Positions 25,917-36,000 of a DNA stretch of 64,000 bases are shown in pieces. Position 1 is the first letter of the stretch. Each line of letters opens with the position of its first letter. The stretch is from JAGVPT01 sp964642725 (lineage in GTDB: Bacteria; Bacteroidota; Ignavibacteria; UBA10030; UBA8401), in NCBI GenBank assembly GCA_964642725.1, contig CAZXQG010000010.1, forward strand, positions 23,768 to 87,767, read 5' to 3'. The position numbers were made by a program, and so were the translations under genes. The notes beneath the pieces were generated by a model that worked only from the letters and a program-made list of their open reading frames with translations, was not told where the DNA came from and made no database searches.

Positions 25917-25953
25917 CACAAAGCCCCGGCATTTACCGGGGCTTTGTGTTTCA
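25917..25953 (+). terminator. Intrinsic terminator of the pilin-like gene
   Basis: A perfect 13-bp stem (CACAAAGCCCCGG with its complement) around a CATTTA loop, followed by TTTC. It separates the pilin-like gene from the convergent cyclase gene. Confidence 0.88.
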
Positions 25954-25990
25954 TTGCGATGCTCTTGCCTAGCTTGTTCCAAGCCTTTCG

Positions 25991-28174
25991 TCATTTTTTC
26001 GTCATCACGAACACACCGTTCCAATCATCAGGCGGCGGAGAATCTATGAACATGGTCGACCGCTGGATGTAGAGATTGGATACAATGTCATCGCGGCGGA
26101 TTTGCAACGCCTGTTGGAATTGATCGTTGGCACTCTTCCATGCTCGTTTTTTGTACGCTTCGAGTCCTGCATGGTAATAGTCCAGAAATTGTTTTGTTGC
26201 GTCGTTTTGCACTTCGTCTGCCATCGCAATTAACTCGTAGATGCGCACAGGTTCAGTCTTTCCCATTACAACAACAAGATCCATTTCGCGGGCAAGAACT
26301 TTTTGGGAAACACGCCGGTAAGTAAACTCGCTCATAAGCAAGCGTGTACCGTATTCTTTGTTCACGCCTTCAAGACGGGACGCAAGGTTGACCGCATCGC
26401 CGACAGCAGTGTAGTTGAACTTCGCTTCCGCTCCCATATTGCCGACGACGGCTTTGCCGGTGTTCAACCCGATTCGTTGATTGACCACGGGCCGGCCAAA
26501 GTGAATCCACTTAGTATGAAGTCCTTCCAGCCTTTTTTGCATCCTCAATGCGGCGGCACAAGCGTGTACGGCATGCTCGGTGTCGTCCAACGGAGCGCCC
26601 CAAAAGGCCATGATCGCATCGCCGATATATTTGTCGAGAGTTCCATGATCTTCAATAATAATAGTTGTCATCTCGGTAAGATATGTGTTCAAAAGACCGA
26701 CAGTGTTTTGCGGCCCGAGTTTTTCCGCCATGCGCGTGAATCCCTCGATGTCCGCAAACAATGTTGTGATCTCACGTTCTTCACCGCCGAGCTTCAATAA
26801 AGAAGGATTATCGACAAGCCGATCCACAACGGAGGCATCGACATACTTCTGGAACATAGCTTTGATCTGCGTCTTCTGTTTCCCTTCCGTCGCCGATATG
26901 TAGCTCATCGCACCGGCATAGCTGAAGAAGATCGCAAAGATAGGTTCGGTTAGATTGTACATTGTTCCGGTGTTTGCGAACGCAGAATATGCAAACCAAA
27001 GATAGCCGCCAAGAAGAAAGATGCCAATCGGAAAACTCCATCGCAATTTTAGCAGCGTCGACGAAATCGCAACGGTCAGCGTGAGAATCACGAGGAGTAA
27101 TAACTGGGCGCCGAACGAGGCGAAACTGATATAATGGTCCGTCATGATCTGGTCGTAGACGTTCGCATGAACATAGCAATTCGCAGATTTTTCGGATACC
27201 GGCGTCGCACCAATGTCTGCGATAGAGCGGGCAGTCGGCCCGATGATCACTACTGCGCCTTTAAACATAGAGAGTACTTGCGCGTCTCCGCGAGTGAAGG
27301 CGTCGAGGACATCATAAAAAGAGATTTCTTTATAGATGGTGTTCTTACCGGCGTAATCAATTTGGATATCGCCATGCTGACTGACCGGAATCTCGAGCTG
27401 CCCGGCATGAACAAGCATTCCGTCATCGGTAGGCGTAATCGTGATAGATTTTAAGTCAATATGCAAAGCGTGGAATGCAAGCGCCGCACCGAACGCAGGA
27501 TAATAGTCGCCGGCATATTCGACGAGAAACGGCATCTTGCGAATGATGCCATCAACAGAATCTGGATTGAGGAGCACATGTCCGACGCCGCTTCCGAGGG
27601 AGGCGAGAGAATCGAACGGGCGTTCATCGATGTATGTAGCGCGCGGAAAATTGAGACGGCCCCCTTTCTCCGGAATTGCAAAAGGATGCAGTACGGCGAA
27701 TGCCTCTTTGTCGATATCTTTCGCTTTCAATTCGCCAAATTCTTCGCCGGGCACAAAAGGCCCAACCGCGTGGATCACATGATTTGACAGCGCTGCAAGT
27801 CTTAAGAAGAGACTGTTCTGGAATTGTGACGCGCTGTCTTGTTTCACGGTCGGGAAGAAATAGTCAACGCCAATGGCTTTTGCACCGCTGGCGGAAATAA
27901 TGGCCAGCAGCGAGCCAAATTTGTCGCGCGGCACGGGGTAATCAAGCTCCTTCAACGTGTTCTCGTCGATTTTCACAATAACAACGTTGGATGTATGCGG
28001 CCGTTCTCCGCGAGAACGTATGAGCGCATCGTATGATTTTCGTTCAAGGGCCGGAAAGAAATTCGACCCCAGGGTGTTCTCCACAGAGTTAGTGTGGAAC
28101 AGGAAGAGAGAAAATGCCACCGACGCGGCTGCTATGAGTATCCCAACTGCCACCTTCATCAATGTTTTTTTCAT
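25991..28174 (-). CDS. CHASE2-domain adenylate/guanylate cyclase
   Basis: A 727-residue membrane receptor-enzyme. An N-terminal helix is followed by an extracytoplasmic CHASE2 sensor domain (about 40-330, with ALERKSYDALIRSRG and GAKAIGVDYFFP). Three membrane helices lie near 350-430. The class III cyclase domain (about 465-640) shows TTLFADIEGFTRMAEKLGP with the metal Asp, KYIGDAIMAFWGAP with the second Asp, and NYTAVGDAVNLASRLEGVN with the transition-state Asn and Arg. It should make cAMP or cGMP in response to an envelope signal. The C-terminal tail is helical, TPR-like. It lies downstream of the CsgG-containing gene run on the same strand, 270 bases away, which suggests it may sense the same envelope process (inference). 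Confidence 0.93.
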   Translation of the reverse strand: MKKTLMKVAVGILIAAASVAFSLFLFHTNSVENTLGSNFFPALERKSYDALIRSRGERPHTSNVVIVKIDENTLKELDYPVPRDKFGSLLAIISASGAKAIGVDYFFPTVKQDSASQFQNSLFLRLAALSNHVIHAVGPFVPGEEFGELKAKDIDKEAFAVLHPFAIPEKGGRLNFPRATYIDERPFDSLASLGSGVGHVLLNPDSVDGIIRKMPFLVEYAGDYYPAFGAALAFHALHIDLKSITITPTDDGMLVHAGQLEIPVSQHGDIQIDYAGKNTIYKEISFYDVLDAFTRGDAQVLSMFKGAVVIIGPTARSIADIGATPVSEKSANCYVHANVYDQIMTDHYISFASFGAQLLLLVILTLTVAISSTLLKLRWSFPIGIFLLGGYLWFAYSAFANTGTMYNLTEPIFAIFFSYAGAMSYISATEGKQKTQIKAMFQKYVDASVVDRLVDNPSLLKLGGEEREITTLFADIEGFTRMAEKLGPQNTVGLLNTYLTEMTTIIIEDHGTLDKYIGDAIMAFWGAPLDDTEHAVHACAAALRMQKRLEGLHTKWIHFGRPVVNQRIGLNTGKAVVGNMGAEAKFNYTAVGDAVNLASRLEGVNKEYGTRLLMSEFTYRRVSQKVLAREMDLVVVMGKTEPVRIYELIAMADEVQNDATKQFLDYYHAGLEAYKKRAWKSANDQFQQALQIRRDDIVSNLYIQRSTMFIDSPPPDDWNGVFVMTKK

Positions 28175-28295
28175 GGGGTGTAACCTTTTGTGGTGGAGGA
28201 ATGATCCGGCACATCAATGCTTCGGAAAATTGAAATCAGCGAGATTTGAAAAATTGTCTTTCACCAATCCGGCGGCAAAGCAATCGGTTTGGGAA

Positions 28296-28352
28296 AAGGC
28301 GCAAAGCTTCAGTTGTAGAATCATTGTGCGCCTTGATGTCTTTGCGCGAACC
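28296..28352. repeat. GGCGCAAAG-type intergenic repeat, imperfect
   Basis: AAGGCGCAAAG and, 20 bases later, GTGCGCCTTGATGTCTTTGCGCG form an imperfect inverted arrangement with the same words as the element at 17112-17178. It lies between the cyclase gene and the 834-residue protein gene. Confidence 0.55.
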
Positions 28353-28393
28353 GCACTATTGAAGACCGCATAACGGGTTCGATCTATAGAAGA

Positions 28394-28425
28394 GGCTGTC
28401 CAAACGCGCTCGTTTTTGGACAGCC
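28394..28425 (-). terminator. Hairpin after the CsgG/transglutaminase-like gene, possible terminator
   Basis: GGCTGTCCAAA pairs perfectly with TTTGGACAGCC around a ten-base loop. On the minus strand only a weak TCTTCT tail follows, so termination is possible but not sure. The word GGCTGTCC is also common at insertion-sequence ends, so this may be a remnant. Confidence 0.5.
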
Positions 28426-28444
28426 CAATACACGTAAATCCAGA

Positions 28445-30949
28445 TTATATTTTCCAGTAGAGGAAATCCTTAATATTAGAAAGCTGCGTCGGGTCGATGC
28501 CACGGCGTCCTCCGAAAACAAACTTGTTCTCGCCGCGCCGGATACGAGCGGTATTCGGCCGCGTTGTGCTCTTAGCAGCAACATCCTGCAAAGCCGCAAA
28601 GAGGAGGCTCTGGAGTTCGTTCCGGTCAATCGCCGCGCCCTTTTCCGTTCCCCGTGTCTTGTTCATTTCAGCCACGATATGGTCGATCCCCAGTTCGGTA
28701 AATGCTTTTTCCTGTGATGGAAATTTTGAGACGGCACTGGCGAACGAGTTTACAGTCCCCTCCTGGTCGCCGCCGAGATATTGGAGCAATCCCATATTGA
28801 GGTCGATGCCGCCGTCGTTTGTATCGGCTTCAAGAGCGGCGGTGTAATTCTTGTATGCGTCGGCCGAATCTCCCTGCATCAAATAAATATTCCCGAGATT
28901 GTTCTTCGCCATCGGCGAGGTGTATCCCTTCAGCACTGCAGCAGCATCGGCGTACCGGCCGGCGTTTGCAAGATACATTGATGCCTCGTTGTAGGATTTT
29001 TCATCGCCTCGTTTCTTCAATTCGGCGATCTTTTTGTCTAGAAGCTGATTCGATATTTGTGAAACATTCTTCATATCCTCATTCATCAGCGTACCGACTT
29101 TTTCTGCCGGGGGTGGTTCAGCAGTTTTCGCGTTCACTGCCAGATCTGCCGGCGGATATTGTTCCCACGCCGCGCGGACATCGATAATGTCAAGCCTTCC
29201 CTTCGAGTCTGCGATCTTGTAGTATTCTTCCGCAGCGAGCCTCCACGCTTCTGAAAACGGATGATTGATGATGGTTGTTTCCAGCGGAATCCAAACCGTG
29301 TTCTCCTTCACAACATAGTCTTTGTCATTGACACTGACCCGCGAGGCATTCTTCTTATTGACCCCGGAATCGAAAATGATGAACACATGGTCGGAGGTTC
29401 CGACAAGCGCAGTCCGGATACCGATGTTCTCCAGGCAGGCCGCAAGCAGAACGGAGCTGCCGCTGCAGTTTGCAGTATGGTTTGCAAGGGTCTCACGGGG
29501 AAATTGGACATCGTCAAGAAGATCGGCTTCGGCAACCCTCCGCGGCGCGCTGACATAATTGATCGAAAACGCGCGGATGCCTTCCCACACCGCTATCGCG
29601 TTCAAAAGATTACGTGGGGCACCTTCAAGAATCGTTCGATCATATTTCACCGAGCCAAGGACATAACGGGAAAAGTTATTCACTGCATCGTCATTCGACG
29701 TAATGAACGCACCGATGGAATTCGGGCGCGACCAGGTGATCGACGTCCTGCTGTATACTGTGACCGGTTTGATCAGGCTTCTTGATTTTGCTTCGCCTCC
29801 GACAATGTACGAAAGCTCAGCCTTTATCTGCGCCACCGTGTTCTCATTGATCGTGAGCAATTGCTTCGAATCCAATGTCACCGAAACGGGAAACGTCTCT
29901 TTGGCCCCGGCTTTGAGAAGCGGTATCATCTTCTCCGACGGCAATTGCATATACGCTGGGATAAAAAAACTCGCTTTCACATTTTTGACATCGGCCTTGC
30001 CGGTATTCTCAATCGTGATTTGCCCGATAGGGTTGTACGCGTAATAGTTGTAGGCGGCAGGAAAAATATTGTCGACCTTGAATTCTGAAATCTCCAGCGA
30101 GCCGGGAAGTGCATAGCTCACCTTCGCTTTCGTTCCGGAAACTTTCGTGTTCACGTCGAGGCGGTTGCCGGTGAACGATTCGATTTTATAGTCCGCCAAT
30201 GACGAAAACTGCCTCCGCAGATCATCGATTGATCCCCGGATCCAGACATCCAGCACCGCCGCATCCCCTTCCATGTAGCGCAGCTTCATCTTTTGGATCA
30301 TAGAAATCCTGCCCGGAAGATCCTGTTCGATCTTCGTCAGTGAAACATCGTTCACACCGAGCAACGCAAGCTGGACGACGACCGGCTGTTCCTTCGCTTC
30401 TTTTAATTTCTTTTCGACTTTCGCGAGCAGGTCAGACGCAAGGGTTTCACCCAGTTCATCGAGGGCTTTCGACGCCGCCTGCGATTTTCCCTGAGAGGAT
30501 TTTTTGGATGTCGCGCTCGACACGGCGATAATATCCCCCGTGTCCGTAATAATCACTTTTATTTCGCCGTCGGCTGTATATTCGACGGTTTTGATACCAT
30601 ATGTTTCCCGTTCCTCTCCAAACACCGCTTGCGCACCGCCGGCGATGATCAGTTCCGCACCAAACCGCCTGCCGAGTTCTTTCGCTTTGGTCGGGTTCAC
30701 ATCGCCGAGCGCAAGGTCGCGCGCGCGGACCGACTCAAACTGCGATTTATCGACAAGCCGGTATCCCTTCGCGAGGAATGCGCTTTCAATTCTTCCTGCG
30801 ACCTTCGGCGCGGTGACATCCTTGTCGTCAATTTTTTCGTCGACGACGACCATGATCCGGGGCAACTCCGCGTCTTGCGCCAGAACACGTGCCATTGCCG
30901 TCATCAACGCCGCAAGAACAGTCCACAGCATTATTATCACTCGTTTCAT
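28445..30949 (-). CDS. Exported multidomain protein: CsgG-like, transglutaminase-like, TPR
   Basis: An 834-residue exported protein. ATG 30949 is preferred over 30955 because GAGGAG is 8 bases before it. After a signal peptide (to about 25), residues 30 to 180 resemble the CsgG/FlgT fold (IMVVVDEKIDDKDVTAPKVA, ELGRRFGAELIIAGGAQAVF). The middle holds a beta domain with NPIGQITIENTGKADVKNV, a CARDB-like strand pattern. About 470-600 is transglutaminase-like: the Cys of TANCSGSSVLLAACLENIGI, the His of TSDHVFIIFD and the Glu of WIPLETTI could make the triad. The C-terminus has TPR units (AKNNLGNIYLMQGDSADAYK). I know no described protein with this architecture. It follows the csgG-like gene by 61 bases. 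Confidence 0.8.
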   Translation of the reverse strand: MKRVIIMLWTVLAALMTAMARVLAQDAELPRIMVVVDEKIDDKDVTAPKVAGRIESAFLAKGYRLVDKSQFESVRARDLALGDVNPTKAKELGRRFGAELIIAGGAQAVFGEERETYGIKTVEYTADGEIKVIITDTGDIIAVSSATSKKSSQGKSQAASKALDELGETLASDLLAKVEKKLKEAKEQPVVVQLALLGVNDVSLTKIEQDLPGRISMIQKMKLRYMEGDAAVLDVWIRGSIDDLRRQFSSLADYKIESFTGNRLDVNTKVSGTKAKVSYALPGSLEISEFKVDNIFPAAYNYYAYNPIGQITIENTGKADVKNVKASFFIPAYMQLPSEKMIPLLKAGAKETFPVSVTLDSKQLLTINENTVAQIKAELSYIVGGEAKSRSLIKPVTVYSRTSITWSRPNSIGAFITSNDDAVNNFSRYVLGSVKYDRTILEGAPRNLLNAIAVWEGIRAFSINYVSAPRRVAEADLLDDVQFPRETLANHTANCSGSSVLLAACLENIGIRTALVGTSDHVFIIFDSGVNKKNASRVSVNDKDYVVKENTVWIPLETTIINHPFSEAWRLAAEEYYKIADSKGRLDIIDVRAAWEQYPPADLAVNAKTAEPPPAEKVGTLMNEDMKNVSQISNQLLDKKIAELKKRGDEKSYNEASMYLANAGRYADAAAVLKGYTSPMAKNNLGNIYLMQGDSADAYKNYTAALEADTNDGGIDLNMGLLQYLGGDQEGTVNSFASAVSKFPSQEKAFTELGIDHIVAEMNKTRGTEKGAAIDRNELQSLLFAALQDVAAKSTTRPNTARIRRGENKFVFGGRRGIDPTQLSNIKDFLYWKI

Positions 30950-31016
30950 ACGCATATCTCCTCAAATCGTGAACAGTTATGAACGCAACACTCTTTTATT
31001 GTCTTCCCTGCACTCC

Positions 31017-31799
31017 TTATTTTGTCTCTTTGTTCATTCTTGCTACCAATCCAGTCATCTCATCCACTTTTTGTTTTGCGGGTTCATAGCCGCTTGATTC
31101 ATCCCACGCTTTTTGAAACATCGACCGCGCACTCTCGTACATCGCCGCAGCCTCGCCGGTCTTTCCTTCTTTTTCGAGCTTGTGCCCGTTGTCTTCCAGA
31201 TTGAGCGCTTGAGCGTAGGTTACATAGCCGTTAAATTTCCCGTCCTTCGTGGACTCAAGTTGATCCTCTTCGACCTTGCTCAATTTCACTTCAAGGTCGT
31301 CCGAAATCTTCTTAACAAGCGATTTCAACATCGTCAAAAATTGATCGAGGTCTCCGGTTTCTTCCTCCGCTTTGAGTGTGAGGCCGGTTTCCGTTGCAAC
31401 GATTCGAGCGTCGATGCGGAGCTTATCGCCAAACAAATTCGAAAATCCGCCAAACAGCAGCACCTTGGCACCCAGAAGTTTTCCCATTTTCTGAGAAGTC
31501 CCTTTTTCGACTAAATCAGTCTCGCCAAGATTCAGCTCTTCAACGACCGATTGTATCCTCTGACGTTCGACAACCCTGAGACTCTTGATTTTCGACATCT
31601 CCGTGATCAGCATATCCGCCAAGCCTTTTTTCAACGGATCGAGTTTGTCTTTGTCAACAACGCTGTTGTTTTCGAAGTAGAGAATAGCAATCGTTTGCGG
31701 AGCTGTCTCTTGCGCAGGAGCAATCGACGCCGACAGCCAGAGCAGCACAGCGATCGAAACCAACCACCATACGCCGCCGCGATGTAAACGTTGATTCAT
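31017..31799 (-). CDS. CsgG-family envelope protein
   Basis: A 260-residue protein. ATG 31799 gives a signal peptide (GVWWLVSIAVLLWLSASIAPAQ); a longer frame to 32165 overlaps the neighbour and is rejected. The core matches the CsgG N-terminal fold: TIAILYFENNSVVDKDKLDPLKKGLADML, SLRVVERQRIQSVVEELNLGE, then GKLLGAKVLLFGGFSNLFGDKLRIDARIV. CsgG itself forms the curli secretion pore and has a lipidated N-terminus; here no lipobox Cys is seen and the C-terminal part is helical with a TPR-like unit, so pore formation is doubtful. It is one of three such proteins within 11 kb. Confidence 0.88.
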   Translation of the reverse strand: MNQRLHRGGVWWLVSIAVLLWLSASIAPAQETAPQTIAILYFENNSVVDKDKLDPLKKGLADMLITEMSKIKSLRVVERQRIQSVVEELNLGETDLVEKGTSQKMGKLLGAKVLLFGGFSNLFGDKLRIDARIVATETGLTLKAEEETGDLDQFLTMLKSLVKKISDDLEVKLSKVEEDQLESTKDGKFNGYVTYAQALNLEDNGHKLEKEGKTGEAAAMYESARSMFQKAWDESSGYEPAKQKVDEMTGLVARMNKETK

Positions 31800-31845
31800 A
31801 GAAGTATCCTTCCTCTTTATGATTAAAAAATTGAGAACATTCATT

Positions 31846-33027
31846 TCAAAATTGGATGCGTCCACTGCCGCCAAATTCAATTCCGGTGACCGTCTGTGTA
31901 ACATTATTGAGGACAATGCTCCCAGCCCCGTACTTTGCGTTGAATGCGACGCCGAACCACGACGCGAGGGAAAACCCTGCTTCAGCCCCGGCGGAGGCAA
32001 GCTGTGCTTTTCCGGTCTCAAAAATTCCGAGCCCAAACGGTATCTGATCGCCGGTATGCAATTTTCCTTCTGCCAGTCCGGAGATCGAGCACCACTCAAA
32101 CGGGGACCACAATGCCGTGTATTCAACTTCGTAATGCTGTGAACTTTTGAACTTCTCTTCAACACCCGAACTAAAGATCTGGCTTTGCGTGCGCAAACGA
32201 GTTCTCACCTGCAACCGATGCGTTACCGGTCCCCATTTCAGCGAATAAACAGCGAGCGTCATGAAACGCAGGCCCGATTGGATAAAATTCTGGCCGCCCA
32301 CTTTGTCGGGAAAATAGTTCGTCACGGTCACGTCTGCCGAAAAGCGCGATAATTTTGAAAACGACGTATAATCTAAACCGGCGTTCACCGAGATTTCATC
32401 GCCCGGTTCATACTTCTGGCTGAATCCTTCGATCGATGCCGGCTGGTATTCTCCCTTGTAAATGTAGGAAGCGCCAAATCCAACGACCAGCCTGCGTTGC
32501 AGCGGGTAGGCGTACGCAAATCCGAGATCCGCATTCGTACCTTGTCCGAAAACGGGCACGTGATAATCAAGCGAGGTTTCGGAAATAAACGACGCAATAC
32601 TCAGCTCGCTTTCAGTCAGTTTTGTCACGCCGGTCGGCAAACTTACGCCGCCGTTGATCCACACTTTATCGCCCGGAACGACGTATGAAAAAGCAACGCG
32701 GGTATCGGCAATGCCTTCAAGCGTCATCGTGTCCAGCTTTGAAATCGCAGGAGAGTTTGCGACTGAAAGAAGAATGCGGTTGGAAAGTGGAATAGAAAGC
32801 ATCGCCGGCGCGGATTGCTCGACAATGTTTCCTTCGTCTTTCAACTTCCATTCCTGCTGCGAAACACCGACGGTGATGCCTGTCATTCCTTGAAAGAGCA
32901 GCCGTTCGTCGTATTTTGGCGCTGCCATTTGAGCAATAAGAGGCTGGCCAAAATAAAAGAATACCGAGCAAACGGAAATCCACAGGGCGCTATGGTGAGG
33001 GATTGTTCTCACAGCTGGTTCATACAT
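31846..33027 (-). CDS. Outer-membrane beta-barrel protein of unknown function
   Basis: A 393-residue protein with an N-terminal signal segment (ISVCSVFFYFGQPLIAQ). The rest is a chain of amphipathic beta strands (WINGGVSLPTGVT, LVVGFGASYIYKGEY, RFSADVTVTNYFPD) and ends in GSGRIQF; a terminal Phe is the usual recognition signal for the BAM machinery. It is therefore an outer-membrane barrel of about 14-16 strands (estimate). The signature of known transporter families is absent. It lies 9 bases downstream of the type IX cargo gene and 46 bases upstream of the CsgG-like gene, so the three are surely one operon. Confidence 0.85.
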   Translation of the reverse strand: MYEPAVRTIPHHSALWISVCSVFFYFGQPLIAQMAAPKYDERLLFQGMTGITVGVSQQEWKLKDEGNIVEQSAPAMLSIPLSNRILLSVANSPAISKLDTMTLEGIADTRVAFSYVVPGDKVWINGGVSLPTGVTKLTESELSIASFISETSLDYHVPVFGQGTNADLGFAYAYPLQRRLVVGFGASYIYKGEYQPASIEGFSQKYEPGDEISVNAGLDYTSFSKLSRFSADVTVTNYFPDKVGGQNFIQSGLRFMTLAVYSLKWGPVTHRLQVRTRLRTQSQIFSSGVEEKFKSSQHYEVEYTALWSPFEWCSISGLAEGKLHTGDQIPFGLGIFETGKAQLASAGAEAGFSLASWFGVAFNAKYGAGSIVLNNVTQTVTGIEFGGSGRIQF

Positions 33028-33036
33028 CGCATGAAA

Positions 33037-36000
33037 TTATTTCAATAACATCAGTTTTTTTGTAGAACTAAATTGCTCTGTCCGGATTCTATAAAAATAA
33101 ACACCGCTTGAAATTTTTGACCCATAGTCGTTCGTTCCATCCCACGCCACTGTATAACTGCCTATTTTCTCGTCGCCGGCGAAAAGCGTCTTCACTTTCT
33201 GGCCGAGTACATTGAAAACTTCCAGTTCGACATGAGTGCTGTGTCCCAGCGTGTACGCGATAATCGTTGATGGATTAAACGGGTTGGGAAAATTTTGCTC
33301 GAGCGAATAGCCAATCGGAACGATTGGAATACCGTTCGTATTCTTGCCGATGAAATCTTTGGTTCCGACGACGAGCCGGAACGACCGGTCAAGTTCATTC
33401 TTCAGAAAAGCAAAATTGTACGACAACGCCGAGCCTACATCGTGCGCCCGCTCCGTCGTCATATCGACAAGATATATTTCAAACTCAGGCGGGATGTTGC
33501 CGGACTTGTTAAATTGGACGGAAACGGAAGCTTCCACCTTCGCGGACGCGATATCAAAATCCCAATAGTTCCCCTCCTGATGAATCGAACGGAAATCGCC
33601 CGCGTACCGTCCCGGATTATTTTTCCAGTTTTCATGGTTGAACGAAAGGGCCAAATAGTTGGATGGAGCGGGAGGAGGCTCGGAAAAATCCTCGGCATCC
33701 CACTCATCGCTCGCCGACCGAAGAACGCCGACCACATTGTCGTTATCAGCTGCAACATCATCCGACGCACTGATCCGAACCTGCCACTCGTTAGCCGCAA
33801 ATTGGCGTGTTGTATTCGTTTGTTTCGCAAGAGAACCAGCGGACGATGCTTCATTGGGGTTGATGTAAATCGTCACGCCGTTGTGAAGGCTTTTCAGAAA
33901 ATATCCGGTAAAGGGCTGCATCACATTGGTTTCCTGCTGAAAGCCCACACCGTCAAACCCCCAAAGCCATGACTCCACGGAGTCGGGAGTCGAGTGCTGT
34001 GAGTTTGCCCAACTGACGGGGTATGGAAATGGGTTTCCGATCAAATTGTATCCTGAATCAAGCTGAATGGGGAAAAATCCCTGAGCCGAAGAAACCGTGG
34101 CAGAGCCGAGCGTAAGCGATTGCGATCCTTTCGTGATCAGCCAGTACCCTTCACCGCGTCTGAACGTAAGAAACCCAGGGCTTGGAAATTCAAGATATTC
34201 CGCTCCATCCCATCTGCCATACAACCGCCATTTCGTTTTGTCCACATTGCCTAGATCCTTTAAAACATCGGCGATAGTGAAATCAACGAGATCAAACGGA
34301 ACGCTGATAATCTGGTATTGGTTGCTCAACGTTGGGTTCGGCACTTTCGCCGTATAGTTTCCCGTATAGCCAAAAACATCAAGTGCGAATTGGAGATTAT
34401 CCCCTGCAAGAATCCCGGTCGGCAGAGGAGATAAAGTGTCCTTCCCTTTTACGTTCGACCAGATATCGACATCGCCGATCAGGAAGATCGTCCCTTTTCC
34501 GATCTGGTTCATCGCTGCGACCGTCGGCTTCAGGGTCTTGCTTTGAGTGCTGTCGCTGGAAATTGCAAACGTCGTGCTGCTCCCTTTGAGAAACGGAATC
34601 GCTTGCCCGGAAACTGCGATGCTCGAACTTCCAAAAGATACAATTGTCTTGACGCCTTTCACAAACGGCTGTGCCGTGTCTGTGAAGGCGGAGAAAATTG
34701 GCGACGTCGCGTTGCCCAAATAATTCGTCGTCGGGTTAGTGACTACATCATAATTCAGCGAAAGCCCGGTCGGTGTGAACGGCGGGTCTAGCGTCCATTG
34801 GAAGTTGCTGAGAATCCCGTTCAAACAAATATTGGCGTCGGAATTTCCGGAATCTCCGAGCATCACGACAAGGCCCCCGTTTGCAACATATTGATGAAGT
34901 TCGTTGATCTCCACCAGCGAATACGCCGTCTTCGGTGCTGCAATGATAATCGCATTGAACGGCGCAGCCAAAGGATCGAAAGGCTTTTGGTTCTCTTCCA
35001 CGGTGATGCCGCTGCGCTGCAGCGCTTGCACGAATTCGGAAAGATATTGTGTTATGGAACTGGCGCCGAGATTCGACGATATGCCATGCGTTGTCTCGAG
35101 CAAAACCGTGCGGCTGACCGAAGTTATAGGAACGCCGGTTCCGCGAAGTGAAACAGCTACAGCCGGATTCGAGGGGTCGTCGGTCGTGAGGGTTAAGGTC
35201 GCCTGATATGCACCAGTCGACTTCGGCATAAATTGCATGGTTATCGTCCCTGAAATTCCTGGTTTGAGAGTTAGCGGTGTAGCGTTGGCAGCCAACGAAA
35301 AGCCCGACGACCCTGAAAACGAAAAACCACCTATGGTAATGCTTTGCTGTCCGACGTTGTTGAACGTAATGCTTTGCCCTGTTACACTTCCGATCGCCAC
35401 CGTGCCGAAATCGAAATTCACTGGGGATATAGTGAGCGAGTTGATGATCGAAACGCTTGTCACTCCATGATTGCTGCCGATGAATATAGTGCTGTCATTC
35501 GCCGGGATTTGAGTTGTTGAGTAATATTGAGTGGAAGGGTCGCCGCCAATTTTCGTCCATGTCATGCCGGCATCCGGGCTGCGCAAAATTCCGTTGGAAC
35601 CGGCGCAAAACACCGTTGATGACTGTGCCGGGTCAAACGCAATGTCGAAGCCGACAGCATTTAACGACGTCCAGTTAAGACCGCCGTTCGTGGTCTTGTA
35701 TTCATTGTTCAGCATCGAATTCGCCATCGTCGAGAGGAATAAGACATTCGGATTCTTCGGATCAATCCTTGGATGAAATCCGAGCAACGGATAAATCGTT
35801 CCGCCGACGCTCACATTCAGGGGCAAATCACCGGTGATAGAAGCCCAGGTTTTCCCCAAATCTGTAGACTTCCAAACACCGTTGGCGGAGAAATAAAGAG
35901 TCGATGCGTTGATGGGGTCAAATTCAATGTTTTCAACAAGCGGAGAGAGTACTTTCTGCGGTGGCGTTAACGAATTCCAGGTAACTCCACCGTCCGAGCT

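Noticed and set aside
28394..28425. Hairpin read as an insertion-sequence end
   Set aside because: GGCTGTCCAAA resembles some IS ends, but there is no transposase, no target duplication and only one short hairpin; kept only as a possible terminator.
31800..32165. Upstream extension of the CsgG-like gene at 31017
   Set aside because: It runs through the C-terminal part of the neighbouring barrel gene on the same strand and adds a basic tail; the signal peptide starts at ATG 31799.
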